Assembly: GCA_035293565.1 (NCBI GenBank)
Contig: DATGMP010000112.1
Span: 40,279-104,278, forward strand
DNA: 64,000 nt
Reading direction: 5' to 3'
Origin: DATGMP01 sp035293565
Lineage (GTDB): Bacteria > Pseudomonadota > Alphaproteobacteria > BOG-932 > Roseiterribacteraceae
The translations under genes were made by a program, and so were the position numbers. Of this stretch, positions 1-7,034 are shown piece after piece; the first letter of the stretch is position 1, and each line of letters begins with the position of its first letter. The notes under the pieces were generated by a model that searched no databases, was not told the origin of the DNA, and saw only the letters and a list, made by a program, of their open reading frames with translations.

Positions 1-2894
1 ACGCCGCCGGCCATCTGATGATAGAAGCTCGCGACGCCGAGCCGGGGACTCACCTTCGCCTGGGCCGCGGTCGTCCATTCGAGCAAGCGGCGGCGACTGA
101 CGAACAGGCGGAATAGCGTCCGCAGGATCGCGTCGGACATCAACCAGGCTTGATGGGCGAGGAACGTGATCGAGAAGGCCATTTGCGTCAGTGCAAGCCA
201 AAGATCGGCGCCGAGGGCCGCGAAATGGCTCCTCGCCGTAATCCCGGCCCGCCGCGGCACGATCGCGCTGAGAACCGGCAGCAGAACGGGCAGGGCGATC
301 GTCGACAGAACAAAACCCTCCCATAGGAGAGCGGCATTCAACGGCAGCAGCCACCCCGCCGCGATCGCGAGAACGCTCGCCGGCGCGGACAGCGTCCGCC
401 GCAAATTATCGATCATTTTCCAGAGTCCGATGGCAGGAATGGCGTTCCGGCGTCGATCTCGCCCCGAACCCGATCCATAACCGAGTATCCAGGGAAGAAG
501 CTGCCAATCGCCTCGGGCCCACCGATGGTGACGCGATGCATCGACATCATACCCGGAGGGAAATTCCTCGACGACTTCGACGTCGGAGACGAGCCCGGCC
601 CTGGCGAACGTCCCTTCGAAGAGATCGTGGCTGAGAAGCCTGTTCTCGCCCGCGCGTCCGTCGAGCGCGGCTATGAAGGCATCGACGTCATAAATGCCCT
701 TGCCGACATACGAGCCTTCGCCGAAGAGGTCCTGATACACATCCGACACCGCGGCGGCGTAAGGGTCGATGCCGTTCATGCTGGAGAAGACGCGCTGGAA
801 CAACGAGCCTTCGCGGCCGATCGGCAGCGACGGCGTTACGCGCGGCTGCAATACACCGTAGCCTTCGACGACGCGGCCGACGGCGCGGTCGAATCGCGGA
901 CGGTTGAGGGGATGCGCAGCCTTGCCGACGAGACGTTGAGCGGCCTCTCGAGGCAGCCGTGTGTCGGCGTCGAGCGTGATGACGTAGCGGACGCCGGTCG
1001 GCGCTGTGGGCGAACGTCCCTCGATCGCCATGAAGGTCGTATCCGTTGCCCCGCGCAGCAGCCGATTCAACTCATGGAGCTTCCCCCGTTTGCGTTCCCA
1101 ACCGATCCAGAGCTCCTGTCCCGGATTCCAAACCCGTCGGCGATGGAGCAGGAGGAAACGCGACCCGCCGGCACCCGGGCCATGAAGGCGATTCAGGCGC
1201 GCGATCCCCTCAGCGGCGGCGTCGAGGAGCGCTTGGTCGCCGTCCGTCCGCTCCGTCTTAGCGTCCGCCCAATCCGAAAGCAGAGCGAAGTGGAGTTCCC
1301 CTTCCGGGGTCGCAAGGTGATGAACCTCCAGCCGCTCGATCTGCTCGTTGAGCGCGGCAGGCGTCGTTAGAAGGACGGGAACCGCGATCAGGGTCCTGAG
1401 ATCGGCGGGCACGCCGCCGCGCAGCTCCAGGCTTGGCAGCAGGGTTGCGCCGATCCCGCGGGTGACGCCGCGGTTTACGAGCGCGGTCGCGGCATCGGTC
1501 GCCGGAACCAGCCCGAGCACCGCCAGCAGAATGAGCCACGATGCGCCGCTTCCTGCTTCCCACAGGCCGAGCAGGGGTATCGATAGAAGGATCGTAGTGA
1601 CGACGATGACCCCGCCGACATAGGCGCCGATGCCTGTTCTCGTAATATAGCGGCGCATCCACATCGTAGGCGTGGGCCGAAACGCGACTGTGATTTCGAA
1701 CGCGCGGCGGCCGCCGCCGATGAGGTGATATCCGGGGTCTCGCGCGCGTCCGTCGCATGCACCGCCTACCCCTCCCATTGGCGGCTTCGAATCGCTCGCG
1801 GCCTGAAGCGCTGCGGACGCGATTTCCAGCTCCGTCAGCTTGGAGCCTCGCGCGAGCTCCTCGATCGCTGTGCGATAGAGATTGCGTGTCGGGAAATCCA
1901 TGCTCGCGAAGTCGCTGCCGGACCGGAGCAGGTCATCGACGAGGCTCACTCTTTCGAACAGCTCCGTCCAATCCACGTCAGAGATGAGCCGCATGCTCGT
2001 GATGACGTTTCGCGCCGTTACGTTGGTCGTGCCTTGGCTTTGGTGCTCGTCGTGAACGATCTCGTCGGCAGTCGTCCCTTGCGCCGCAAGTCGCTGGTCG
2101 AGCCATACCAAGGCAGGCGTCACCTTGGGATCCTGATCGCGCAGCCGCTGAACGAGCTGGACCGCGAAGGATCCGGGCAGAGATCGCTGTTGGTAGCGCT
2201 GCAGGACGAGAGTTGCCGGCTCCGGCGCTCGCCCATTCACGCCGAGTAGTCTGTCGGCGACGATATCGGCCTCTTGGCGCGCGAGGCGGCTGCTTACGAT
2301 CCGCTCGGCGGCACGTCGAAGATTCTCGACGAGGACGATGCGCAGCGTGATCGCCACCGCCCAGAGTTCTCCGATCGTCAGCGGATCGATGCGTTGGTAC
2401 GCCTGGACGAACCGGCATAGCATATCCGGATCGAAGCGGCTGTCGGTGTGGGCGACGAATGCCCAGGCGATGCCGAAGACTCGTGGATAACCGGTGAACG
2501 GTCCGTCGATCAGCTTGGGCAATTGCCGGTAATAACCCGACGGCAGGTCATCGCTGACCTCGCGGATCTGTTCCTCCACGACATGATAATTGTCGAGGAG
2601 CCACTCGGCGGCCGGCGTGACATCGTGACCCTCGTCGACCGCCTCCGCGATTGCGCGATAGGCTTCGAGCAAAACCGATCCATTGTCCTTCAGCCGGGCC
2701 GCGATCGACCGGCCGGTCATCGGCCTCATGGTACTGGGCTGGGCTGCCGCGAGCGTCGCCGCATGCTGCTCGAGGCGTTCGGCGCTGAAGAGCTCTTCCC
2801 GGATGGATCTTTCATTATCCCAAGGCGGAACGGGGGAACGAGCCCATGGGGCGCGAAGAAGCGCGGATTTCAAGTTAGCCTTTCTATCGCGCAC
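1..2894 (-). CDS. ndvB: Cyclic beta-1,2-glucan synthase, N-terminal part (3' end outside window)
   Basis: About 964 codons are present; the family is near 2,800 residues, so the C-terminal phosphorylase half lies beyond the left edge. NdvB/Cgs is an inner-membrane enzyme that makes periplasmic cyclic glucan from UDP-glucose. Residues about 640-645 read TLDADT, the DxD motif of the GT84 domain (D642, D644), and an RW motif follows at 791-792 (HHRWARGDWQ). Hydrophobic segments lie before the DxD region (plus-strand 1500-1650) and after the RW region (240-400). I chose GTG at 2894; an in-frame TAA lies just upstream and an AAGGAG lies 17 nt before it, which is a long spacing. A GTG-to-TTG shift of the start by a few codons is possible. 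The family call is secure; whether the full gene is intact cannot be seen. Confidence 0.9.
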   Translation of the reverse strand, partial: MRDRKANLKSALLRAPWARSPVPPWDNERSIREELFSAERLEQHAATLAAAQPSTMRPMTGRSIAARLKDNGSVLLEAYRAIAEAVDEGHDVTPAAEWLLDNYHVVEEQIREVSDDLPSGYYRQLPKLIDGPFTGYPRVFGIAWAFVAHTDSRFDPDMLCRFVQAYQRIDPLTIGELWAVAITLRIVLVENLRRAAERIVSSRLARQEADIVADRLLGVNGRAPEPATLVLQRYQQRSLPGSFAVQLVQRLRDQDPKVTPALVWLDQRLAAQGTTADEIVHDEHQSQGTTNVTARNVITSMRLISDVDWTELFERVSLVDDLLRSGSDFASMDFPTRNLYRTAIEELARGSKLTELEIASAALQAASDSKPPMGGVGGACDGRARDPGYHLIGGGRRAFEITVAFRPTPTMWMRRYITRTGIGAYVGGVIVVTTILLSIPLLGLWEAGSGASWLILLAVLGLVPATDAATALVNRGVTRGIGATLLPSLELRGGVPADLRTLIAVPVLLTTPAALNEQIERLEVHHLATPEGELHFALLSDWADAKTERTDGDQALLDAAAEGIARLNRLHGPGAGGSRFLLLHRRRVWNPGQELWIGWERKRGKLHELNRLLRGATDTTFMAIEGRSPTAPTGVRYVITLDADTRLPREAAQRLVGKAAHPLNRPRFDRAVGRVVEGYGVLQPRVTPSLPIGREGSLFQRVFSSMNGIDPYAAAVSDVYQDLFGEGSYVGKGIYDVDAFIAALDGRAGENRLLSHDLFEGTFARAGLVSDVEVVEEFPSGYDVDASRHHRWARGDWQLLPWILGYGSGSGRDRRRNAIPAIGLWKMIDNLRRTLSAPASVLAIAAGWLLPLNAALLWEGFVLSTIALPVLLPVLSAIVPRRAGITARSHFAALGADLWLALTQMAFSITFLAHQAWLMSDAILRTLFRLFVSRRRLLEWTTAAQAKVSPRLGVASFYHQMAGG

Positions 2895-3098
2895 CCCATT
2901 GAAACCGCTGGCTCCTTAGGTGCGGCGATGTGCCGGGAGTCGATCCTCGGCACAAATGACTCTACCGCCCGCAAGACGGTCGGACGTTCCGTAACGACAG
3001 GATGAACCTTAGATGATCCGGACCCGTGTCGACGGTCGGCAGACTGAGCATACCACCAAACGGGTCGGATGTAGCTCCATTGTGAGGCGGAGGCTTGA

Positions 3099-3368
3099 TC
3101 AGCCGGTTACTCCGGCCACGAAAAACGGTACGACAAGGGCGAGCGCGCAAATGTTCAGTGCCGCGTAGGCCAAATAGCGGAACAGCTGGTCCTGCTCGGT
3201 GTCGATGAGCATTATGTGCCACCGAATCGCCGTGGCTGCGGTTAGAACGACCGCCGCAATGTACCAGCGATGGCGCTCGAAGCCGCCGAGGAACAATGCC
3301 GCACTTCCTGACAATATTATGATTGTCAGGAGTAGCGGACCAAGCCGATAGATCACTCTCGGGAGCAT
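3099..3368 (-). CDS. Small three-TM membrane protein of unknown function
   Basis: This 89-residue protein is mostly hydrophobic, with likely membrane segments at residues about 8-28, 34-50 and 65-88 and a charged stretch (IDTEQDQ) between the second and third. I recognise no family. I chose the internal ATG at 3368 because the longer reading frame upstream is polar, arginine-rich and unlike a real N-terminus. No strong Shine-Dalgarno is visible. It lies downstream of the CHCC zinc-finger gene on the same strand, with about 85 nt between them, so the two may be cotranscribed. Confidence 0.5.
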   Translation of the reverse strand: MLPRVIYRLGPLLLTIIILSGSAALFLGGFERHRWYIAAVVLTAATAIRWHIMLIDTEQDQLFRYLAYAALNICALALVVPFFVAGVTG

Positions 3369-3453
3369 GACAGGCGCACGTCTTTCGGCTCGGCGGTTGC
3401 GTTCATCACTGTTGTTGGTGCATTCGGACTCGCACCGATGTCCGGTTCGAAGT

Positions 3454-3690
3454 TCAGTCCTCGAAGGAATTCCCCGGCGGGTCGGTTTCGAATCTGGCGA
3501 GGCTCGTGCGATAGATGTATTTCGTATTGCAATACATGCAATTGACGGAGCCCCGCTCTTCGATCTGATGATAGGTGTGCGGATGATCATTCGGCGGGCT
3601 CGCGCCCGTGCATTTGAACTCGGTCACGCCGATTCCGATTTCCCTGAGACCTTGATCGTTACTGAATTTGACGTAATCGTCGATCATCAT
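3454..3690 (-). CDS. Small zinc-finger protein, CHCC type
   Basis: The 78-residue product has the spacing of the zf-CHCC family: C27, H36, C51 and C54, within FKCTG, DHPHTY and VNCMYCNTKYIY. In known members the site binds zinc; mitochondrial NDUFS6 of complex I is the best-studied example, and bacteria carry free-standing copies. The neighbours here give no link to complex I. The frame extends to a TTG at 3759, but that extension overlaps the upstream gene and does not look like protein, so I took the first of two adjacent ATGs at 3690. The role is unknown. Confidence 0.65.
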   Translation of the reverse strand: MMIDDYVKFSNDQGLREIGIGVTEFKCTGASPPNDHPHTYHQIEERGSVNCMYCNTKYIYRTSLARFETDPPGNSFED

Positions 3691-3745
3691 CGTCAGCTTT
3701 CTATCGCGCCGCTGGACGCGCGAGCGGGATAAAGCGTCTAACGGC

Positions 3746-4150
3746 TCAGCGCCTACCAAAGCCGGTGATCAAGACGAACAGGACGCACGCGGCGAGCCAG
3801 AGAGCCAGCCAAAGCCAGACATTTCGTCGAATTGCGCTGTGCACGCGTTCCGTTCGGCTTAGGCCTTGCGCCCGCGCGGTCAAGTCCTGTTCGGGAAGCA
3901 GAACAGCCAATCGGGCCGCAATTGCCGAATCGTCCTTGAGCGCGAAGCGACGGGCAATGGCTAAGATCGCCGCCTGCTTCGGCAACGACGCAAGGTATCT
4001 CGCTTCCGCCCAGGGATCGAGGCCCAACCTGGCCAAGGCGGAGAGGACGGTCAATGCCATCCCGTTTTCCTCGATGCCGACCGATTCCGTCAGGAACGGA
4101 TCCAGTTCTCCGTTGAGCGGCGGCGAGAATTCGACCTTCGTCCCGTGCAT
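3746..4150 (-). CDS. C-terminally anchored membrane protein of unknown function
   Basis: The 134-residue protein has a soluble N-terminal region and a single hydrophobic segment near the C-terminus (residues about 110-131), ending in FGRR. This is the layout of a tail-anchored protein with its bulk in the cytoplasm. The middle contains LARLGLDPWAEARYLASLP, a pattern I associate with uncharacterised proteobacterial membrane proteins, but I cannot assign a function. ATG at 4150 is the first start; the ribosome-binding site is weak. It is followed on the same strand by the CHCC zinc-finger gene and a small membrane protein, a possible three-gene unit. Confidence 0.5.
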   Translation of the reverse strand: MHGTKVEFSPPLNGELDPFLTESVGIEENGMALTVLSALARLGLDPWAEARYLASLPKQAAILAIARRFALKDDSAIAARLAVLLPEQDLTARAQGLSRTERVHSAIRRNVWLWLALWLAACVLFVLITGFGRR

Positions 4151-4614
4151 GGCGCCACAATCTCAAAAGCTGCGGAGCCCATTTCCCTTTCGGATCGACG
4201 GACTCTCGAACCCGCAGCAGATTTGCCTATTTGCTTCTCTCCGCACTGTCGGTTACGGCATACCCCGTCGACATACATCTCTTCCGGCGCCCGCCGTCGT
4301 ATTGCAGGTGGTCAGCAAAGAAGTTGTGCTGGGAGAAGGATGAATTACAAAATAATTTCACCGAAGATTTCCACATATTAGCCTCCGCTGCGCAGGTTAT
4401 AATTCCTGTATTCCCTTAGAAATTAATGTCGTGCCTCGCTCATTATTTGCAATAGGATACCCAAAAAATCTCAGCGTTTTAGAAAGGACATTCAAGTCGG
4501 CTAAAATATTTATGGCATTCGGGTGCGATTTATTTCTGATCAGGTTGAAATATCCGCCTGACGCTCCATATGGCCGTTAGCAGAATAATTTCCGATGTAT
4601 TTTGGAGCAGGCGG
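4151..4614. other. 464-bp intergenic stretch, partly A+T-rich
   Basis: This is the longest stretch without a convincing gene. From about 4330 to 4600 the composition shifts clearly toward A+T against the surrounding G+C-rich sequence. Short frames exist but none has a good ribosome-binding site or protein-like composition. It separates the minus-strand genes at 3.1-4.15 kb from the plus-strand small genes that start at 4615, so it should contain divergent promoters. A TTGAAA near 4544 is a possible -35 without a good -10. I see no hairpin, RNA or repeat that I can name. Confidence 0.4.
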
Positions 4615-4746
4615 ATGACAGATACAAAAACTGAGGGCAAGCTCGACCCGCTCGAGCGACAAAAATCCATCGCCGCTTTCGGGCCGCCCAGCCACGGCCG
4701 CCTGTCCACGACCGGCTTTCGCGCCTGCGAAGCAGTCTTAAGCTAG
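4615..4746 (+). CDS. Possible 43-residue small protein
   Basis: A short frame begins at an ATG preceded by GGAGCAGGCGG, a good ribosome-binding site at normal distance, and ends at TAG. The product (starts MTDTKTEGKLDPLERQK) is polar, has one cysteine and no membrane segment. I recognise no family. The ribosome-binding site and its position at the head of a row of small plus-strand genes are the only support, so this is tentative. Confidence 0.35.
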   Translation: MTDTKTEGKLDPLERQKSIAAFGPPSHGRLSTTGFRACEAVLS

Positions 4747-4760
4747 CCTCGCGAACCAGA

Positions 4761-4916
4761 ATGGTGCCAAACCCGATCTTCTATGGATTCCTAGCCGTCG
4801 TCGCGGCAGGGGTTGCTGCGGTTCTGTGGCGGAATTATCGAGCCTGGCGCACGTGGAAAGACGATTACGTGAAGCAGGGTCAAAATATGAGGCTCCCCCG
4901 AACGCCTTCACCGTAG
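4761..4916 (+). CDS. 51-residue single-TM small protein
   Basis: The frame encodes MVPNPIFYGFLAVVAAGVAA followed by a Trp/Arg/Lys-rich cytoplasmic-looking tail. A single membrane helix covers residues about 6-23, and the positive residues after it suggest the C-terminus stays in the cytoplasm. It starts 14 nt after the preceding tiny frame and ends 12 nt before the Sel1 gene, which fits a short operon. The family is unknown. Confidence 0.5.
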   Translation: MVPNPIFYGFLAVVAAGVAAVLWRNYRAWRTWKDDYVKQGQNMRLPRTPSP

Positions 4917-4928
4917 GACATTGTACGC

Positions 4929-5375
4929 ATGCCGGCCCGCCGAAAAGCAATTTCCATGAAGTGCTTGCTTCTTGCGGCGGAAAGCGGCGACGCCGGTTCC
5001 CAATTCAATCTCGGCATGGTCTACGACAATGGTCTGGACGACAACCATCGTCCCGGCCGCGGCAACCGCGCCGAAGCCATCGCATGGCTTCTCAAGGCTG
5101 CGCGCCAGGGGCTGCCTCGCGCGCAAAGCAAACTCGCCGAGCTGTACGCCGACGGGCCGGACGCGCCGAAGCACGACATCCGCGCCCACGCCTGGTTCAC
5201 GCTGGCGGCGCGACAATCGGCGGGCGTGAGCCGGCATCGGGCGGAGTGCGGCTATAAACGGATCGAATCGCGCATGACCCAGGCGCAGATCTCGACAGCC
5301 GCACGTCTCGTCCGAGACTGGGTCCCCAAGCTGCAGATCGAAGCTACGACGCCGGCGACCGCGAGCGATCTCTGA
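4929..5375 (+). CDS. Sel1-repeat protein
   Basis: The 148-residue protein carries two Sel1-like (TPR-related) repeats: SGDAGSQFNLGMVYDNG (about residues 19-35) and QGLPRAQSKLAELYADG (about 60-76), followed by HAWFTLAA, the usual next repeat start. Such alpha-helical solenoids mediate protein-protein contacts. No signal peptide is evident. The ATG at 4929 is used; a second ATG at 4956 would drop nine basic residues. It is flanked by two tiny one-TM proteins (4761-4916 and 5390-5479) with gaps of 12 and 14 nt, so the three are probably co-expressed and may form a membrane-associated complex (inference). Confidence 0.7.
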   Translation: MPARRKAISMKCLLLAAESGDAGSQFNLGMVYDNGLDDNHRPGRGNRAEAIAWLLKAARQGLPRAQSKLAELYADGPDAPKHDIRAHAWFTLAARQSAGVSRHRAECGYKRIESRMTQAQISTAARLVRDWVPKLQIEATTPATASDL

Positions 5376-5389
5376 GAAAGGGCATCAAG

Positions 5390-5479
5390 ATGAAAAGCTG
5401 GATTGTGCCTCCGATCGTCATTCCTCTCGTCCTGGCGATCGCGTTCGCGGTGATCGTGCTCCACCGAGCATTCGGGTGA
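5390..5479 (+). CDS. 29-residue single-TM microprotein
   Basis: A tiny frame begins at an ATG with GAGAAAGGGC upstream and encodes a one-helix membrane peptide (starts MKSWIVPPIVIPLVLAIAF, ends HRAFG). Almost the whole length is hydrophobic. It sits 14 nt after the Sel1-repeat gene. Its amino-acid pattern (Lys at the N-terminus, a clean helix, a short basic tail) is what a real membrane microprotein looks like, but no homology is known to me. Confidence 0.45.
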   Translation: MKSWIVPPIVIPLVLAIAFAVIVLHRAFG

Positions 5480-5530
5480 GGATCAACGTCCGGTTCGCCA
5501 AGACTCAGGTCGTGAAGGCCGAATGGGCCT

Positions 5531-6022
5531 ATGAAACAAAAGCAAAATGGACCTTATCGTGGGCTGATTCGCGCTCAAGCGGGAATTCAGCGACAAAGGC
5601 ATGCGGGCGGTTCGTTCGTTGCGACGGTCGAAAGACTCCATGTCCCGATTGTCATCACGGACTCCGCATTTCCGATCCACCCGATCATCTTCAGCAACAA
5701 TGCATTTCTCAGGCTGATTGGCTATTCGCTGGGTGAGGTGCTGAGTCGTTCATTCCAAGACTTCATGGGGCCTGACGTCGATTTAGCGGTGATGGCTCTC
5801 CTGGACGACGCATTCGAGAAGAGCGAGGAAGCCGAAATTCGTCTTTATCGAAACGACGGATGGCCGATCTGGGTTTCGATCTTTGTCAGCCCGATTCTCG
5901 ATAGTGCCGGCACCGCGATCCAGCGAACGGTGTCGTTTCTCGACGTCAGCCGCCGCCGGGCGGCCGAGGACGAGCTGCGCCGCAGCAACATTCGATGCCA
6001 ACGCAAATTCATTGGCATTTAG
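5531..6022 (+). CDS. PAS protein of the LOV subgroup lacking the photoactive cysteine
   Basis: The 163-residue protein is one PAS domain with a short helical end (SRRRAAEDELRR). Residues 37-141 align without gaps, by eye, to LOV sensor domains: PIVITD, PIIFSNNAFLRLIGYSLGEVL, GPDVDL, and YRNDGWPIWVSIFVSPILD. The canonical GRNCRFLQ is here SRSFQDFM (72-79), so the photo-adduct cysteine is F75. The two flavin-contacting Asn positions are L105 and V115, and the later Gln is F136. It should therefore not be a photoreceptor and may not bind flavin (inference). No output domain follows the coiled-coil start. The next gene begins 17 nt downstream. Confidence 0.7.
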   Translation: MKQKQNGPYRGLIRAQAGIQRQRHAGGSFVATVERLHVPIVITDSAFPIHPIIFSNNAFLRLIGYSLGEVLSRSFQDFMGPDVDLAVMALLDDAFEKSEEAEIRLYRNDGWPIWVSIFVSPILDSAGTAIQRTVSFLDVSRRRAAEDELRRSNIRCQRKFIGI

Positions 6023-6038
6023 ACGAAGGAGAAACGAA

Positions 6039-6215
6039 ATGGCCGGGTCCTTGTCCACGATGTCCGACGAAGAACTGACACGGATTCGCGCCCGTATCGA
6101 GCAATTGATGCGGACAGGAACGTCTGAGCAGAGGATGGCCGTATCGGGCCAGCTGGAGGCGATCGACGTCGAACGGGAGAGGCGGATATTCGCCGGCCCA
6201 AACCGCGAGATATAG
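6039..6215 (+). CDS. 58-residue small protein, unknown
   Basis: The ATG at 6039 is preceded by GAAGGAGAAACGAA, a near-ideal ribosome-binding site. The product is a charged, likely helical peptide (MSDEELTRIRARIEQLM follows the first seven residues) with no cysteine or membrane segment. It is 17 nt downstream of the LOV-like PAS gene, so the two probably share a transcript. A longer frame upstream exists but lies inside the PAS gene. No family is recognised. Confidence 0.5.
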   Translation: MAGSLSTMSDEELTRIRARIEQLMRTGTSEQRMAVSGQLEAIDVERERRIFAGPNREI

Positions 6216-6306
6216 CAATCCCGCGACGTAGGCATCTAACTAAGGCGCAATTTCATCGGTCCGCGGTTTGAAGCTGACCGCCGAGATGGGCCTCGAACCA
6301 GCCCGC

Positions 6307-6344
6307 AAAATCCAAGGGCCTAGCCGTCGCCGGCTAAGCCCTTG
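6307..6344 (-). terminator. Rho-independent terminator after tRNA-Ala
   Basis: The sequence 6313-6344 forms a long hairpin: CAAGGGC and TAGCCG pair with CGGCTA and GCCCTTG around a TCGC loop, with one mismatch. On the minus strand it is followed by GATTTTG. It lies 9 nt beyond the 3' end of the tRNA gene, which is transcribed toward it. Confidence 0.7.
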
Positions 6345-6352
6345 TTATAAAA

Positions 6353-6428
<76 letters not shown>

Positions 6429-6536
6429 ATTCCCTTGCGGGGGAAATCGGCGGGGCGGAGCCGGGATGGCCGCCCCGTAAGTTCGCGAAACTAGGAAGAC
6501 GGAGCGCCGCCTTCAAGCAGTTTCGAGAGAATAATC

Positions 6537-6896
6537 CTACTCCTCGTCATCGCCCGTTTCGACCTCGACTTCTTCGATCGAATCCTCGCCGAGCTCGCCC
6601 GCATCCTCGATCAAGCCGGCGCCGTCGTCCTCGACCGCCTCGTCCGGAACCAGATCCACGTCCTCCGCCTCACCGGCGCCGAGCTCGCCGAACACGGGAG
6701 CGGGGACCTCCGCCTTGGACGGCCCCTTGCGCAGCTCCTCCACCATGCCCGGACGGGCGCGGCGCGATTTCAGCAACGCCTCGGGATCATATTGGGTGCC
6801 GCAGGCCGGGCAGGTCGGCGGCTCCTTACGGAAATCATAATAGCGCGTCCCGCAATTCGGACAGATCCGCTTGATCCCCCATTCCGCTTTGACCAC
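6537..6896 (-). CDS. FYDLN-acid zinc-ribbon protein (TIGR02300 type)
   Basis: The 119-residue protein begins with a zinc ribbon, CPNCG ... CPACG, containing the family signature RYYDFRKEPPTCPACG (FYDLN in other members). After residue about 65 it becomes strongly acidic, ending in GDDEE. The family is alphaproteobacterial and of unknown function. I placed the start at GTG 6896 because GGAGG precedes it by six bases and the protein then begins directly with the conserved VVKAEWGIKR; a TTG at 6932 is less likely. It lies divergent from aroA, the usual arrangement in this class, and upstream of tRNA-Ala. Confidence 0.85.
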   Translation of the reverse strand: MVKAEWGIKRICPNCGTRYYDFRKEPPTCPACGTQYDPEALLKSRRARPGMVEELRKGPSKAEVPAPVFGELGAGEAEDVDLVPDEAVEDDGAGLIEDAGELGEDSIEEVEVETGDDEE

Positions 6897-7034
6897 CCCA
6901 TGCCTCCGATTCTGGTGCGACGCCCGCCCCAAGAGGCGCGTGCTTTGCCACGCAGCCTCGCCCTTGTCAAAGGGAAGACAACAAAGGGCCAGGGCGAGCT
7001 TGCTCAGCCGCCGTCATATGATAACAAACCGCCC

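Noticed and set aside
1250..1765. Suspected frameshift in ndvB, because two other minus frames look open here
   Set aside because: Reading codon by codon across 1680-1800 gave one continuous frame (PPMGGVGG ... DPGYHLIGGGRRAFE) that fits NdvB on both sides. The other frames are Arg/Ser-rich shadows.
3371..3590. N-terminal extension of the small three-TM protein
   Set aside because: The 74 extra residues are Arg/Ser-rich, antisense to the zinc-finger gene's neighbourhood and overlap that gene; the hydrophobic protein begins cleanly at ATG 3368.
4145..4419. Short plus-strand frames in the A+T-rich gap
   Set aside because: They lack ribosome-binding sites, overlap each other in different frames and show no protein-like composition.
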